Below are positions 1 to 7,645 of a DNA stretch of 64,000 bases, in pieces. This DNA comes from Candidatus Saccharibacteria bacterium. GTDB taxonomy: Bacteria > Patescibacteriota > Saccharimonadia > Saccharimonadales > Saccharimonadaceae. The stretch is taken from the NCBI GenBank assembly GCA_016789455.1, contig JAEUQU010000002.1, positions 1,054,001-1,118,000 on the forward strand. The letters run 5' to 3'. Position 1 is the first letter of the stretch. Every line of letters starts with the position of its first letter. The notes beneath the pieces are model-generated. The model saw only the letters and a program-made list of their open reading frames with translations, did no database searches and had not been told where the DNA came from. The position numbers were made by a program, and so were the translations under genes.

Positions 1-543
1 AAAATCATCGAGCAAGGTAGCGCGCAGGCTGCCGTTGTAGAGCGCTGCTGCCGGGTGGAACAGCGGTACGACGACTATCCGGCGTTCTCCGAATTGGATG
101 CGCTTCGGCTCGCCATGGATCTGGCTGATCTTCTGACCAGGCAGAAAATACTCCATGCTGTGCCGGCCAAGCGTGACGACGATGGCGGGCGCAATCACAT
201 CCAATTGTCGGATGAGAAACGGCCAGAAGGCCTTCTTCTCTTCCGGCAAAGGGTCACGATTGTCCGGCGGCCGGTATTTGACGATGTTGGTGATATAAAT
301 ATCCTGGCGCTCCAAGCTGACACTGGCCAGCATCTCGTCCAGAAATTTACCGGCGGCGCCGACGAACGGCAGCCCCTTCTCATCCTCGTTCTTGCCTGGC
401 GCCTCGCCGATGAAGACGATATCGGCGTCAGGATTCCCATCCCCCATTACCAGCTGCGTCGCGGTCTTGGCCAGGTCCGGGCAGACATTCTGGGCGAGAA
501 TATCTGATGCGATCTGGTCGAGAAGTTGCTGCTTGGTACTCAC
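1..543 (-). CDS. Family-4-like uracil-DNA glycosylase (C-terminus outside the window)
   Basis: Base-excision repair enzyme that removes uracil from DNA. 181 codons are visible from a GTG start at 543, and the rest lies beyond position 1. Family motifs are clear: [20 protein letters not shown] (uracil-pocket loop), [15 protein letters not shown], and FHPAA near the visible end. Thermophilic family-4 enzymes carry four cysteines for a 4Fe-4S cluster. Here the Cys after ITNIVK is Tyr, the following Cys region reads KAFWPF, and only one Cys (NVCPDL) remains near the N-terminus, so a normal cluster is unlikely. No good Shine-Dalgarno (SD) sequence precedes the GTG. A promoter lies about 110 nt upstream. 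mutM and dut in this window belong to the same uracil/oxidative repair theme. Confidence 0.85.
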   Translation of the reverse strand, partial: MSTKQQLLDQIASDILAQNVCPDLAKTATQLVMGDGNPDADIVFIGEAPGKNEDEKGLPFVGAAGKFLDEMLASVSLERQDIYITNIVKYRPPDNRDPLPEEKKAFWPFLIRQLDVIAPAIVVTLGRHSMEYFLPGQKISQIHGEPKRIQFGERRIVVVPLFHPAAALYNGSLRATLLDDF

Positions 544-650
544 GTGGTCGTATAGGTGCTTTCACTGAAGGCCCGGTGGACCCTTCGTTTAACATTTAGT
601 GCTATATAACGCTTGAGGCGTTGTTAGAGACTGGTATTGAGATTACCGTC

Positions 651-679
651 ATTATAGCACAGACACCTGTGGTGCGCAA
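651..679 (-). promoter_or_regulatory. Promoter for the uracil-DNA glycosylase gene
   Basis: On the minus strand, TTGCGC (679-674) and TATAAT (656-651) are separated by exactly 17 bp. The expected transcription start is near 644, leaving a leader of about 100 nt before the GTG at 543. Confidence 0.6.
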
Positions 680-694
680 GATGGGCCCTCCAAG

Positions 695-746
695 TAGTGC
701 GCGAGGTGGGGCGCCCGATGGCTTCGGAGCCCCACCTCTTGCACTA
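695..746. terminator. Long GC-rich inverted repeat between udg and the NlpC/P60 gene
   Basis: Two 18-nt arms (695-712 and 729-746) are complementary except at two positions, with a 16-nt loop. The hairpin lies downstream of the minus-strand NlpC/P60 gene and just upstream of the udg promoter. It lacks a clear U-tract, so it could be a Rho-type or processed 3' end rather than a classical intrinsic terminator. The rest of 544-847 holds the udg leader and nothing else recognised. Confidence 0.5.
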
Positions 747-847
747 ACTCGATCTTGCCTTGCCACTTGCCTGGTTCACACCTGCCCGGCCTGTCCGGGC
801 CGCAGCACCCTCCGACGCCGCTGCGGAGCTGGGCTCACGCAGGGGCG

Positions 848-1504
848 TCAGAGACGGCGGGCGGTGTTGAATTTCTTCCAGTGCCAGGTCATGTCGACGA
901 CCTTGACGGACGACTTCCTGTTGGGCGCGTGCACCATCTTGTTGTCGCCAAGATAGATGCCGACGTGCCCGACCGGCTTGTAGAAGAACACCAGGTCGCC
1001 CGGCTGCAGGTTGCCCTTCGACACCGGCGTGCCAGTGCGGGACAGGGCCCGGGATGTCCGCGGCAGATCCTTCTTGCCGTTGGACTTGTAGGCGTAGTTG
1101 ACCAGCCCCGAGCAGTCGAAGGCCCGGGGGCCGGCCGCTCCGTAGCGGTACGGAGCACCCACCTTGCTGAGGGCCGTCTTCATGGCGGCCTTCCTGGTCG
1201 CCGAAGAGGCTACCAGCTCGATGCCCGTGCGGCTGGCGGCCGACGGCTCGGGCGGAGCTTCATCTTCGACGGGCAGGGCCTGCCACTCCTCGAGCGGGAT
1301 GTCCAGAGCCATCTCTTCCTCGTTGATGACCGGCGTGCGGTCGCTCAACTGGATGAGATCGTACTTGATGCCGACACCAAATGCCGTCAGAGCAAGCCCG
1401 ACGACGAGCACGAGAGCGTAGAGCCGCCCGGACAGAAAGTCCTTGGGCGACCGCTTGCGGCGCCGTGGAACGGTGGTGCGCTGGCTAGCTGGGCGCGGTG
1501 GCAC
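848..1504 (-). CDS. Membrane-anchored NlpC/P60 peptidoglycan hydrolase
   Basis: 218 aa. A basic N-terminus is followed by one membrane segment (about residues 26-46), a linker rich in acidic residues and proline, and a C-terminal NlpC/P60 domain. Catalytic elements are visible: nucleophile Cys in AFDCSGLVNYAYKS, His in GHVGIYLG, and a polar residue or His in MVHAPN. The family cleaves gamma-D-Glu to diamino-acid bonds in peptidoglycan stems. The start is GTG at 1504, preceded by GAGGAGG with good spacing. A long structured leader and a consensus-like promoter lie upstream, suggesting RNA-level control. In an epibiont it could remodel its own wall or act on the host wall, which is inference. 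Confidence 0.9.
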   Translation of the reverse strand: MPPRPASQRTTVPRRRKRSPKDFLSGRLYALVLVVGLALTAFGVGIKYDLIQLSDRTPVINEEEMALDIPLEEWQALPVEDEAPPEPSAASRTGIELVASSATRKAAMKTALSKVGAPYRYGAAGPRAFDCSGLVNYAYKSNGKKDLPRTSRALSRTGTPVSKGNLQPGDLVFFYKPVGHVGIYLGDNKMVHAPNRKSSVKVVDMTWHWKKFNTARRL

Positions 1505-1589
1505 AGTACCCTCCTCGGGGTAGATGCGATCGGTCCGGTGCAGCCTTGCCGGCCACCGGATGATAAAGATTGAGTTAGTGCATGAGTGA

Positions 1590-1680
1590 ACGCGTACCTG
1601 AGGGATCGCCCCGGTACCGACGCTTCACTCGCGTCCTCTTGCGGCATTGCCCGCACAGACTCGTCTCCGAGTCAAGAACA
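1590..1680 (-). promoter_or_regulatory. Structured 5' leader (candidate riboswitch) of the NlpC/P60 gene
   Basis: Four hairpins follow one another in the roughly 175-nt leader: 1658-1673 (GACTCG stem with a GAGA tetraloop), 1640-1655 (TGCGG/CCGCA), 1619-1635 (GACGC/GCGTC) and 1594-1617 (GTACC/GGTAC with an inner GGG/CCC). Actinobacterial NlpC/P60 and Rpf genes are often controlled by ydaO-type c-di-AMP riboswitches. I cannot match this leader to that consensus, so the class is unassigned. Confidence 0.45.
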
Positions 1681-1685
1681 CTAGC

Positions 1686-1714
1686 AATATACCACAACTT
1701 ACCTCTGTTGTCAA
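1686..1714 (-). promoter_or_regulatory. Strong promoter for the NlpC/P60 gene
   Basis: Minus-strand TTGACA (1714-1709), a 17-bp spacer and TATATT (1691-1686). It sits directly after the terminator that closes the pnp unit and gives a leader of about 175 nt. Confidence 0.75.
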
Positions 1715-1717
1715 CAC

Positions 1718-1746
1718 TAAAAGACAAAACGGCCGCGAACGGCCGT
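1718..1746 (-). terminator. Intrinsic terminator of the pnp unit
   Basis: Minus-strand stem ACGGCCG with a UUCG tetraloop and CGGCCGT, followed by a U-rich run (TTTTGTCTTTT). It closes the transcript carrying pnp and the small ORF at 1769-1882. Confidence 0.85.
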
Positions 1747-1768
1747 CAGTCTCTGTGGTCACCCCGCC

Positions 1769-1882
1769 CTAGTGGGCGCGGGCCCGTCGTTTCTTGATTG
1801 CCTGCCACACCTTTGGTGCAGCCCAGCGCAGAAACATCAGGAAGAGTTTTGATTTGAGAAGTCTGAGTAGCAGTACTGGCAT
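1769..1882 (-). CDS. Small 37-aa basic hydrophobic peptide downstream of pnp
   Basis: 37 codons plus TAG: MPVLLLRLLKSKLFLMFLRW, then a basic tail ending KKRRARAH. A very good SD (AGGAGGT) lies three bases before the ATG. It starts 25 bp after the pnp stop and ends just before the intrinsic terminator, so it is probably co-transcribed with pnp. The amphipathic hydrophobic helix with a positively charged C-terminus suggests a membrane-associated micropeptide. No function is recognised. Chance translation is possible, but the SD and placement argue for a real gene. Confidence 0.5.
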   Translation of the reverse strand: MPVLLLRLLKSKLFLMFLRWAAPKVWQAIKKRRARAH

Positions 1883-1907
1883 CTGACCTCCTATCACTTA
1901 CTTATGG

Positions 1908-4100
1908 TTACTTGATGGCCTCCGGCTTGGCATCCTTACCGGCACGGGCGGCATCATTCGTCCCGGCACGGGCGGCATCATCCTTAGCGGCTTCCGTCAT
2001 GCTCAGGTTCAACCGGCCCTGGTCATCAATAGCCGTCAGCTTGACCCGCACCTTATCACCCTCGCTCACCACGTCGGTCACCTTCTCCACGCGGCTTTCG
2101 GCCATGCGCGAGATGTGCACCAGGCCGTCGCGGCCAGGCATGATGTTGACGAAGGCGCCGAATTCCATGATCTTGACGACGATACCATCGTAGATGCGGC
2201 CGACTTCCGGCTCGGCAACGATGTTTTCAATCATCTGGATGGCGGCGGCGATGCTCTTCGCGTCGACCGCGGCCACCATGACCAGGCCGTCGTCGTTGAT
2301 GTCGATCTGGGCGCCGGTCTCGGCGATAATCTTGTTGATGACTTCCCCGCCCTTACCGATGACCTCGCGGATCTTTTCCGGCTTGATCATGATCTTCTCG
2401 ATCTGCGGGGCGTACGGGCTCAGCTCCGGGCGCGGTGCGGCCAGTGTTTCCAGCATGTGGGCCAGGATGTGGGCGCGGCCGGGCTTGGACTTGTGCAGTG
2501 CCTCACGCAGGACGGTGACCGGCAGGCCATGGACCTTCATGTCCATCTGGATGGCGGTGATGCCTTTCTCGGTACCGGTGACCTTGAAGTCCATGTCGCC
2601 GGCGAAGTCTTCGGCGTCGGCGATGTCGCTCAGGACGTATGGGGTATCTCCATCCATCATGAGTCCCATGGCGATACCGGAAACCGGGCGCTTCAGTGGC
2701 ACACCGGCGTCCATCAGGGCCAGGACGCTACTACAGGTGGCGGCCATGCTGGTGGAGCCGTTCTGGCTCATGATCTCGGTGACGCTGCGGATGGCGTACG
2801 GGAAGTCCTCGATGGCAGGCAGCATCGGGATAACGGCGCGCTCAGCCAGGTAGCCGTGACCGATTTCGCGGCGGCCCGGGCTACCCAGGCGCTTGACCTC
2901 GCCGACAGTGTAGCCGGGGGCGTTGTAGTGGTGCATGTAGCGGCGCTGGCCATCGTTAACCTCCATCGTGTCGACCAGCTGGGCGTAGCTGAGCGGTGCC
3001 AGCGTGACGATGTTCAAGGCCTGGGTGACGCCGCGGGTAAACAGGCTGGAACCGTGGGTGCGCGGCAGGAGGCCGACCTCGCTGCTAAGCTGGCGGACTT
3101 CATCGAGCCCCCTGCCATCCGGACGCGTACCACTTTCGACGATACCGCGACGAACGTCCTTGTGCAGGGCGCTCGTAAAGGCCTCATCGTATTCGCCATG
3201 CAGAGCCTGGTATTCTTCTTCGCCGACCTTCTCGATCATGGCGGCATGGAACTGGTCGCGCAGGTCGGCGATCAGCTCGTTGCGCTCCGGGTACGGGCGG
3301 TGCAGCGTCTTGCCCAGCTTGCCTTCGACCCATTCGTCAACGACCTTCTGGATGTCTTCGTTCGGCAGGATCAGTTCGTAGGTCTGCTCGGCCGGCTTCA
3401 GCTTGGCCACCAGTTCCTTTTGCAGGGCGATGGCTGGCTGATAGGCGGCGAAGGCCCATTCCAGGGCGTCGGCGACGACGTCTTCACTGACCTCGTCGGC
3501 ACCGGCTTCGACCATGGTGATACCACCTTCAATACCGGCGACGACCAGGTCGAGGTCGGAGGCCTCACGTTCTTCGGCCGTGGCAAAGGCCTTGAACTGG
3601 CCGTCCACGCGGGAGACGCGCAGGCCGGCGACCGGACCGTCAAACGGCGTGCCGGTCAGGCTGAGGGCGGCGCTGGCAGCGATCATGGCGACCATGTCGG
3701 GGCGGAAATCGGGGTCCATCGAGAGGACGCTGGCCACGACCTGGACTTCCTGGCGGTAACCCTTCGGGAAGAGCGGGCGGATCGGGCGGTCGATGAGGCG
3801 GCCGATCAGGATGGCTTCATCGCTTGGACGGCCTTCCCTTTTGATGAAACGGCTGCCGCTGATCTTGCCGCTTGCATAAAACTTTTCTTCGTAGTCGATG
3901 CTCAACGGGAAATAGTCCATGCCGCTGATCGGCCGGTTGCCGACCATGGTAGTGCCAAGCACGACGGTATCGCCGTAGCGCACCAGGACGCTGGCGGTGG
4001 TGCGGAAGCCGACACGGTTAACTTCGAGCGTCAGGGTACGGCCGGCCAGTTCGGTCGAGACCGAGATGATGTCTTTGCCGGTTGGGTTGATAGTTGGCAT
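1908..4100 (-). CDS. pnp: Polyribonucleotide nucleotidyltransferase
   Basis: 730 aa, normal family length. Phosphorolytic 3'-5' exoribonuclease of mRNA decay. It has two RNase PH-type cores (first about 1-220; second about 310-540, with the RPDGRG and GHGYLAERA motifs and the NGSTSMAATC region), then a KH domain (IREVIGKGGEVINKI) and an S1 domain (GRIYDGIVVKIMEFGAFVNI). The C-terminus ends in a short AARAG repeat tail. The ATG at 4100 has the SD GAGGAGG. The gene order truB-rpsO-(ATPase, Nudix)-pnp resembles the classical rpsO-pnp linkage with two genes inserted. The leader of about 140 nt would suit autoregulation as known for pnp in other bacteria, which is inference. Confidence 0.97.
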   Translation of the reverse strand: MPTINPTGKDIISVSTELAGRTLTLEVNRVGFRTTASVLVRYGDTVVLGTTMVGNRPISGMDYFPLSIDYEEKFYASGKISGSRFIKREGRPSDEAILIGRLIDRPIRPLFPKGYRQEVQVVASVLSMDPDFRPDMVAMIAASAALSLTGTPFDGPVAGLRVSRVDGQFKAFATAEEREASDLDLVVAGIEGGITMVEAGADEVSEDVVADALEWAFAAYQPAIALQKELVAKLKPAEQTYELILPNEDIQKVVDEWVEGKLGKTLHRPYPERNELIADLRDQFHAAMIEKVGEEEYQALHGEYDEAFTSALHKDVRRGIVESGTRPDGRGLDEVRQLSSEVGLLPRTHGSSLFTRGVTQALNIVTLAPLSYAQLVDTMEVNDGQRRYMHHYNAPGYTVGEVKRLGSPGRREIGHGYLAERAVIPMLPAIEDFPYAIRSVTEIMSQNGSTSMAATCSSVLALMDAGVPLKRPVSGIAMGLMMDGDTPYVLSDIADAEDFAGDMDFKVTGTEKGITAIQMDMKVHGLPVTVLREALHKSKPGRAHILAHMLETLAAPRPELSPYAPQIEKIMIKPEKIREVIGKGGEVINKIIAETGAQIDINDDGLVMVAAVDAKSIAAAIQMIENIVAEPEVGRIYDGIVVKIMEFGAFVNIMPGRDGLVHISRMAESRVEKVTDVVSEGDKVRVKLTAIDDQGRLNLSMTEAAKDDAARAGTNDAARAGKDAKPEAIK

Positions 4101-4248
4101 ACGGGGTATGTCCTCCTCATAAATTTGTTCATGTCGGACCAGCCCTCTTTTGTACGCCTCGTGATAAGTAACGGGTACAGACTTTCTGTTAAAGAATTCC
4201 TATATCCACCACTTACCGTCTTGGCGCCAGGGCGACTGTCCAGTTCTT

Positions 4249-4254
4249 ATTATA
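4249..4254 (-). promoter_or_regulatory. Possible -10 box upstream of pnp
   Basis: Minus-strand TATAAT inside CGGTATAATAAG, about 150 nt upstream of the pnp start. No convincing -35 element is present. Confidence 0.4.
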
Positions 4255-4310
4255 CCGTATGGCCAGCCCCTGCCCTACGGTCTGGGCAGTGATAATTTTT
4301 ACGCCGCGGC

Positions 4311-4850
4311 CTATTGCCACAGATCAGGGCGCTTGGACTGCAGCAGTGCCCAGGCAGCCAGCAGCGAGAAGTTCGTCACTTCGTCCTGAACAATCAACGT
4401 GTCCACCTGTTGCACCGTCAGCCAGCTTGAGGCAATATCTTCTTCAATGTCGGCGTTGAGAATGCCCGCTTCGGTGGCACCCTCTGCCACAAGGACGTGC
4501 ATCTTATCGGCGCTGCGCCGGTTGTTGGGATAGTACCAGCCGATCGGCTGGTAGGCCTCGGCCACATAGCCGGATTCTTCGCGCAGTTCGCGGACAGCGG
4601 CTTGCAAAGGCGTCTCCCCTGCTTCGATGCCGCCGCCGGGAAATTGCCAGAGCACTTCATTCATAGGATAAGAATATTCCCGTTGAAGGAGCACCCTGCC
4701 GTCCCGCACCGCAATGATGGTGACAGAGCCTCCACTGGGGCCGAAGGTCAGGTATGGGACGATCTGGCCGCTGGGCAGCTCGACTTCATCCTCAACCAAA
4801 GTGATCCGGGGATGTTTGATAATTTCTTTAGATGAGACACGTCTCCACAC
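4311..4850 (-). CDS. Nudix hydrolase (ADP-sugar pyrophosphatase type)
   Basis: 179 aa from the GTG at 4850, chosen because CGAGGAG lies six bases upstream; an in-frame start at 4877 is possible. An intact Nudix box is visible: GGIEAGETPLQAAVRELREESG (G-x5-E-x7-REUxEExG), preceded by QFPGG. The overall pattern resembles ADP-ribose/NDP-sugar pyrophosphatases, which clear nucleotide-sugar by-products. The substrate cannot be read from sequence. It lies between the ATPase and pnp on the same strand. Confidence 0.9.
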   Translation of the reverse strand: MWRRVSSKEIIKHPRITLVEDEVELPSGQIVPYLTFGPSGGSVTIIAVRDGRVLLQREYSYPMNEVLWQFPGGGIEAGETPLQAAVRELREESGYVAEAYQPIGWYYPNNRRSADKMHVLVAEGATEAGILNADIEEDIASSWLTVQQVDTLIVQDEVTNFSLLAAWALLQSKRPDLWQ

Positions 4851-4904
4851 AACACACTCCTCGCCACTTCCACCCAACAGAAGTCTTCGGCTAGATACAG
4901 AAGA

Positions 4905-6353
4905 TTATACCATATAAAAAATTGACAGGGGCAAGAATAGAATATTTGAAGTCTTATCTACACGCAATGAGGTAGCGCTCAAGACTATCCCATAATCACA
5001 TTTCACATCTCTCATCGTATTTGCAACCTGTTTGGATGTTTTGCGGCCCAACCCCACTTCAATTGCGATCCTTGCGCCCGCTTTTGTTTGAAGCATGAAA
5101 TCTGCATGCCCTTCACCTGCATTATAGGTGAAGTCAGCCAAGCGTCGAGTAGTGAATTCGCGGTACATGTACAGCCCCACCAAATCTTCAAGCAACCGCC
5201 CTTTTCGCGTCTCATCTGTTGCAGCGAGGCCGGCAATTTGATGAAAAGTAGCGCGTATCGCCGGACTCATGAATAGATACTTTTTAGGCTTTGACACTGC
5301 AATCGTCACCGTACCCCTTGACGGCACTTCTATCAATAGTTCCGTCCTCACAAGAGCATCTAGCAGCTGACCGACTAAACGGGGATCTTTTATACCATAC
5401 TGCGAGAGCGCAGCTGCCAGCTTTGATCGGCTAATCACATCGCCGTCAGCAAGCATAAAGAGCAGCGGCTTCACTGCGTTAAGCGATGTACTATCAAAGT
5501 TGTACCCTTTGGCCAGATCTTCATTAATTATTCTTTCGATTAGCGAAATAATATCGTTATATACTTGTGCCGGATTTGTCTCATTGATTAAAAAGGGTAA
5601 CGACCCTGTGTACATAAAATGTGTAAATGTCGAGACATCAATTTTAGCCTGATACGCTCTGATTGACGGCAACAATCGAATCAGCCTTCTATGTGCCTGG
5701 CTGGCGTCACGACTGAGGAAGACCGCTTCTTTAAGTGAATTTTTAAGGCCCACTTCTGGCATAACGTTGAACCGCAACATTTGATACTCGCAGTAGTTTA
5801 ATGGATAAAGAGGCTCAAAATGTGCACGACGCACCATATTGGCGTCTTTCTTCAGATAGATTGCCGAGGAACCACTGCAAACTATGAATAGTTTACGGGT
5901 ACGTTCGTGCAAAGAGAAAAGTATCTTACCCCAGTTTTCATCCTCTTGCACTTCATCCAAGAACAAAAAAGTTGGCTTTTCTAAGCGCTCTAAGCTACCG
6001 CCAATAATTAGTTCGTACTGCTCTATGGCTTGCTTCAGTGTTCCTCCCATTACATTAACCACGTCATGCAAGCTTATTCTTAATAAATTTACATCTGTCC
6101 CATACGTATCTTGAACATGCTTGTAGTACTGAGCCAATAGCGTACTTTTACCAACGCCTCTTAATCCAGGTATGATAACCCAGCGTCTAGTATTCTTGCC
6201 CGTCATATAGTCTGCGGAATACTGGCGCATTTTTACCATCATGAAACGCGAAGGGAGTGCTTTGCCATTAACATCTTTTGTCCATCCCTCTATCCAGGCA
6301 TCTGCATTCGCAATTTGTTGCTGAACATAACCATATATTGCTTGTTCTATCAT
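4905..6353 (-). CDS. AAA+ ATPase with C-terminal DUF4143/restriction-fold-like domain
   Basis: 482 aa from the ATG at 6353; five upstream in-frame codons lie inside a palindromic operator. Walker A is PGLRGVGKSTLL, Walker B is FLFLDEVQ, and a sensor region LFIVCSGSSA follows. The C-terminal part (GHADFMLQTKAGARIAIEVG) resembles the PD-(D/E)xK-like fold found after DUF4143 ATPases, but the E-x-K lysine appears to be Gly. Base composition is clearly more AT-rich than neighbours and codon use differs, so recent transfer is likely. Proteins of this class are common in Patescibacteria and archaea with no settled function. It separates rpsO from pnp. Confidence 0.8.
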   Translation of the reverse strand: MIEQAIYGYVQQQIANADAWIEGWTKDVNGKALPSRFMMVKMRQYSADYMTGKNTRRWVIIPGLRGVGKSTLLAQYYKHVQDTYGTDVNLLRISLHDVVNVMGGTLKQAIEQYELIIGGSLERLEKPTFLFLDEVQEDENWGKILFSLHERTRKLFIVCSGSSAIYLKKDANMVRRAHFEPLYPLNYCEYQMLRFNVMPEVGLKNSLKEAVFLSRDASQAHRRLIRLLPSIRAYQAKIDVSTFTHFMYTGSLPFLINETNPAQVYNDIISLIERIINEDLAKGYNFDSTSLNAVKPLLFMLADGDVISRSKLAAALSQYGIKDPRLVGQLLDALVRTELLIEVPSRGTVTIAVSKPKKYLFMSPAIRATFHQIAGLAATDETRKGRLLEDLVGLYMYREFTTRRLADFTYNAGEGHADFMLQTKAGARIAIEVGLGRKTSKQVANTMRDVKCDYGIVLSATSLRVDKTSNILFLPLSIFYMV

Positions 6354-6448
6354 GTAATGATGATACATTACAATGCATCATCATTACAATAGTTTGATAC
6401 ATTGCAATGTATCAAAACTACCATATCTTAAGACATTACAGTGCATCA
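6354..6448. promoter_or_regulatory. Three palindromic operators before the ATPase gene
   Basis: Core motif TGATACATTRCAATGYATCA. Copy B (6393-6416) is a perfect 24-bp palindrome. Copy A (6361-6380) lies in a longer imperfect palindrome (6354-6387) that touches the ATG. Copy C (6429-6448) matches at 15 of 20 positions. Spacing and symmetry suggest cooperative binding by a dimeric regulator. No regulator gene is adjacent. Confidence 0.7.
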
Positions 6449-6565
6449 GAGACAAAATAAGTTTAATACTCATCTGTTAAATACTTTTTTTAATGAACAC
6501 GCTTATGGTTGGCTTTTTGTTACTTTTAAATTAAACCGGTTAGCCAAAACAAATATACTAACTTC

Positions 6566-6596
6566 TTAAACTAAAACTGCCACCCGGAGGCGGCAG
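6566..6596 (-). terminator. Intrinsic terminator of rpsO
   Basis: Minus-strand stem CTGCCGCC-TCCG-GGTGGCAG (one G-U pair) followed by TTTTAGTTT. It isolates truB-rpsO from the ATPase gene. The AT-rich stretch 6449-6565 contains nothing else recognised. Confidence 0.8.
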
Positions 6597-6613
6597 TCTA
6601 TTAGACCATAGTC

Positions 6614-6880
6614 TTACTTGCGCAGACCAAGCTTACTGATAAGGGCAGCGTAGGCTTCGAAGTCTTTGCTCTCGAGGTAGCGCAGCAGCTTCTTGCGGCG
6701 GCCGACCATCTGGAGCAGACCGCGGCGAGCCATGAAGTCGTGCTTGTTGGCCTTGAGGTGCTCAGTCACCTCTTTGATGCGGGCGGTCAGAATAGCTACC
6801 TGCACCTGCGGCGAACCGACATCAGTCTTGTGGGTCTGGTTATCAGTGATAACCTGGTTCTTTGCTTCACTTGTAATCAT
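6614..6880 (-). CDS. rpsO: 30S ribosomal protein S15
   Basis: 88 aa from the ATG at 6880, the usual S15 length. An upstream TTG at 6919 would add an atypical N-terminal extension. The S15 signature is visible: VGSPQVQVAILTARIKEVTEHLKANKHDFMARRGLLQMVGRRKKLLRYL. It binds 16S rRNA in the platform of the small subunit. It follows truB after a short gap in the same direction and ends in its own terminator. A TTGTCA-N17-TACCAT promoter-like pair overlaps the truB/rpsO junction. Confidence 0.97.
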   Translation of the reverse strand: MITSEAKNQVITDNQTHKTDVGSPQVQVAILTARIKEVTEHLKANKHDFMARRGLLQMVGRRKKLLRYLESKDFEAYAALISKLGLRK

Positions 6881-6928
6881 ATCGAAGCCTATGGTATCAG
6901 ATGTTGAGAGGCTTGACAAGCACGGAAA

Positions 6929-7621
6929 CTATATTTTTATGGCGCTGGCGACATCATACTGGGCGATGCGCGTCCGGCGCAGCTGGCTGCAATAGGCACC
7001 AGTGCCCAGTACCTGCCCGACATCCTCGGCCAGCGTCCGGATGTACGTACCGCTGGAAACATGCGCCCGGACGGTTACTTCCGGGTATGTATAGTCCAAC
7101 AATGACAACGTGTGGATGGTGACCGTCCGGGTCGGCATCTCGACCACTTCCCCTTTGCGGGCCAGTTTATAGGCGCGCTGCCCGTTGATCTTGATCGCCG
7201 AATACGCCGGCGGCGTCTGTTGGATTTCGCCGTTGAACCTGCCAAGGGCCAGTTGGACGGCCTCGAGTGTCGGCTCGGCGTCGCTGACAGTGGTAATTTC
7301 GCCCTCCGGATCGCCGGTCGAGCTGGTCTGGCCCAGGCGGAAAGTCGCCTCATACACCTTATCGAGCTTCGAGAACGTGCCGGCGTTGCGGCACTCCTTG
7401 CCCACCACCAGGATCATCAGGCCGGTGGCAAAGGGATCAAGCGTGCCGGTGTGGCCGACTTTTACCTTCGGCCGCTTCCCCGTGCCCTGTCCGGCCGCTG
7501 TTGTCGCCGCCAGATGGTCGCCAAGCTGCCGCCGGACGCGCGCCACCACGCCAAAACTGGTCATGCCAGCGGGCTTATCCACCAGCAGGATACCGTCGGG
7601 TAATACATCAGTGATATTCAT
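6929..7621 (-). CDS. truB: tRNA pseudouridine-55 synthase
   Basis: 230 aa from the ATG at 7621. Converts U55 of the tRNA T-loop to pseudouridine. Conserved features: GILLVDKPAGMTSFGVV near the N-terminus, catalytic motif GHTGTLDPFATGLM with the essential Asp, and YEATFRLG. The N-terminal extension open to 7747 would overlap the divergent PIG-L gene and is rejected. A -10-like TACTAT sits eight bases upstream of the ATG, consistent with a leaderless transcript. Confidence 0.96.
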   Translation of the reverse strand: MNITDVLPDGILLVDKPAGMTSFGVVARVRRQLGDHLAATTAAGQGTGKRPKVKVGHTGTLDPFATGLMILVVGKECRNAGTFSKLDKVYEATFRLGQTSSTGDPEGEITTVSDAEPTLEAVQLALGRFNGEIQQTPPAYSAIKINGQRAYKLARKGEVVEMPTRTVTIHTLSLLDYTYPEVTVRAHVSSGTYIRTLAEDVGQVLGTGAYCSQLRRTRIAQYDVASAIKI

Positions 7622-7629
7622 TATCGTTA

Positions 7630-7639
7630 ATAGTACAAT
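7630..7639. promoter_or_regulatory. Back-to-back -10 boxes between truB and the PIG-L gene
   Basis: Minus-strand TACTAT (7635-7630) lies 8 nt from the truB ATG. Plus-strand TACAAT (7634-7639) lies 6 nt from the PIG-L ATG. The boxes overlap by two bases in a 24-bp intergenic gap, so there is no room for a leader on either side. Confidence 0.55.
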
Positions 7640-7645
7640 AAAATC

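Noticed and set aside
1582-1797. 71-codon plus-strand frame upstream of the NlpC/P60 gene
   Set aside because: Lies across the structured leader, promoter and terminator of minus-strand genes and has no SD of its own.
2115-4292. 725-codon open frame antisense to pnp
   Set aside because: Low-complexity Asp/Gly/Val-rich product typical of an antisense shadow in GC-rich DNA. pnp on the other strand has all family motifs and a strong SD.
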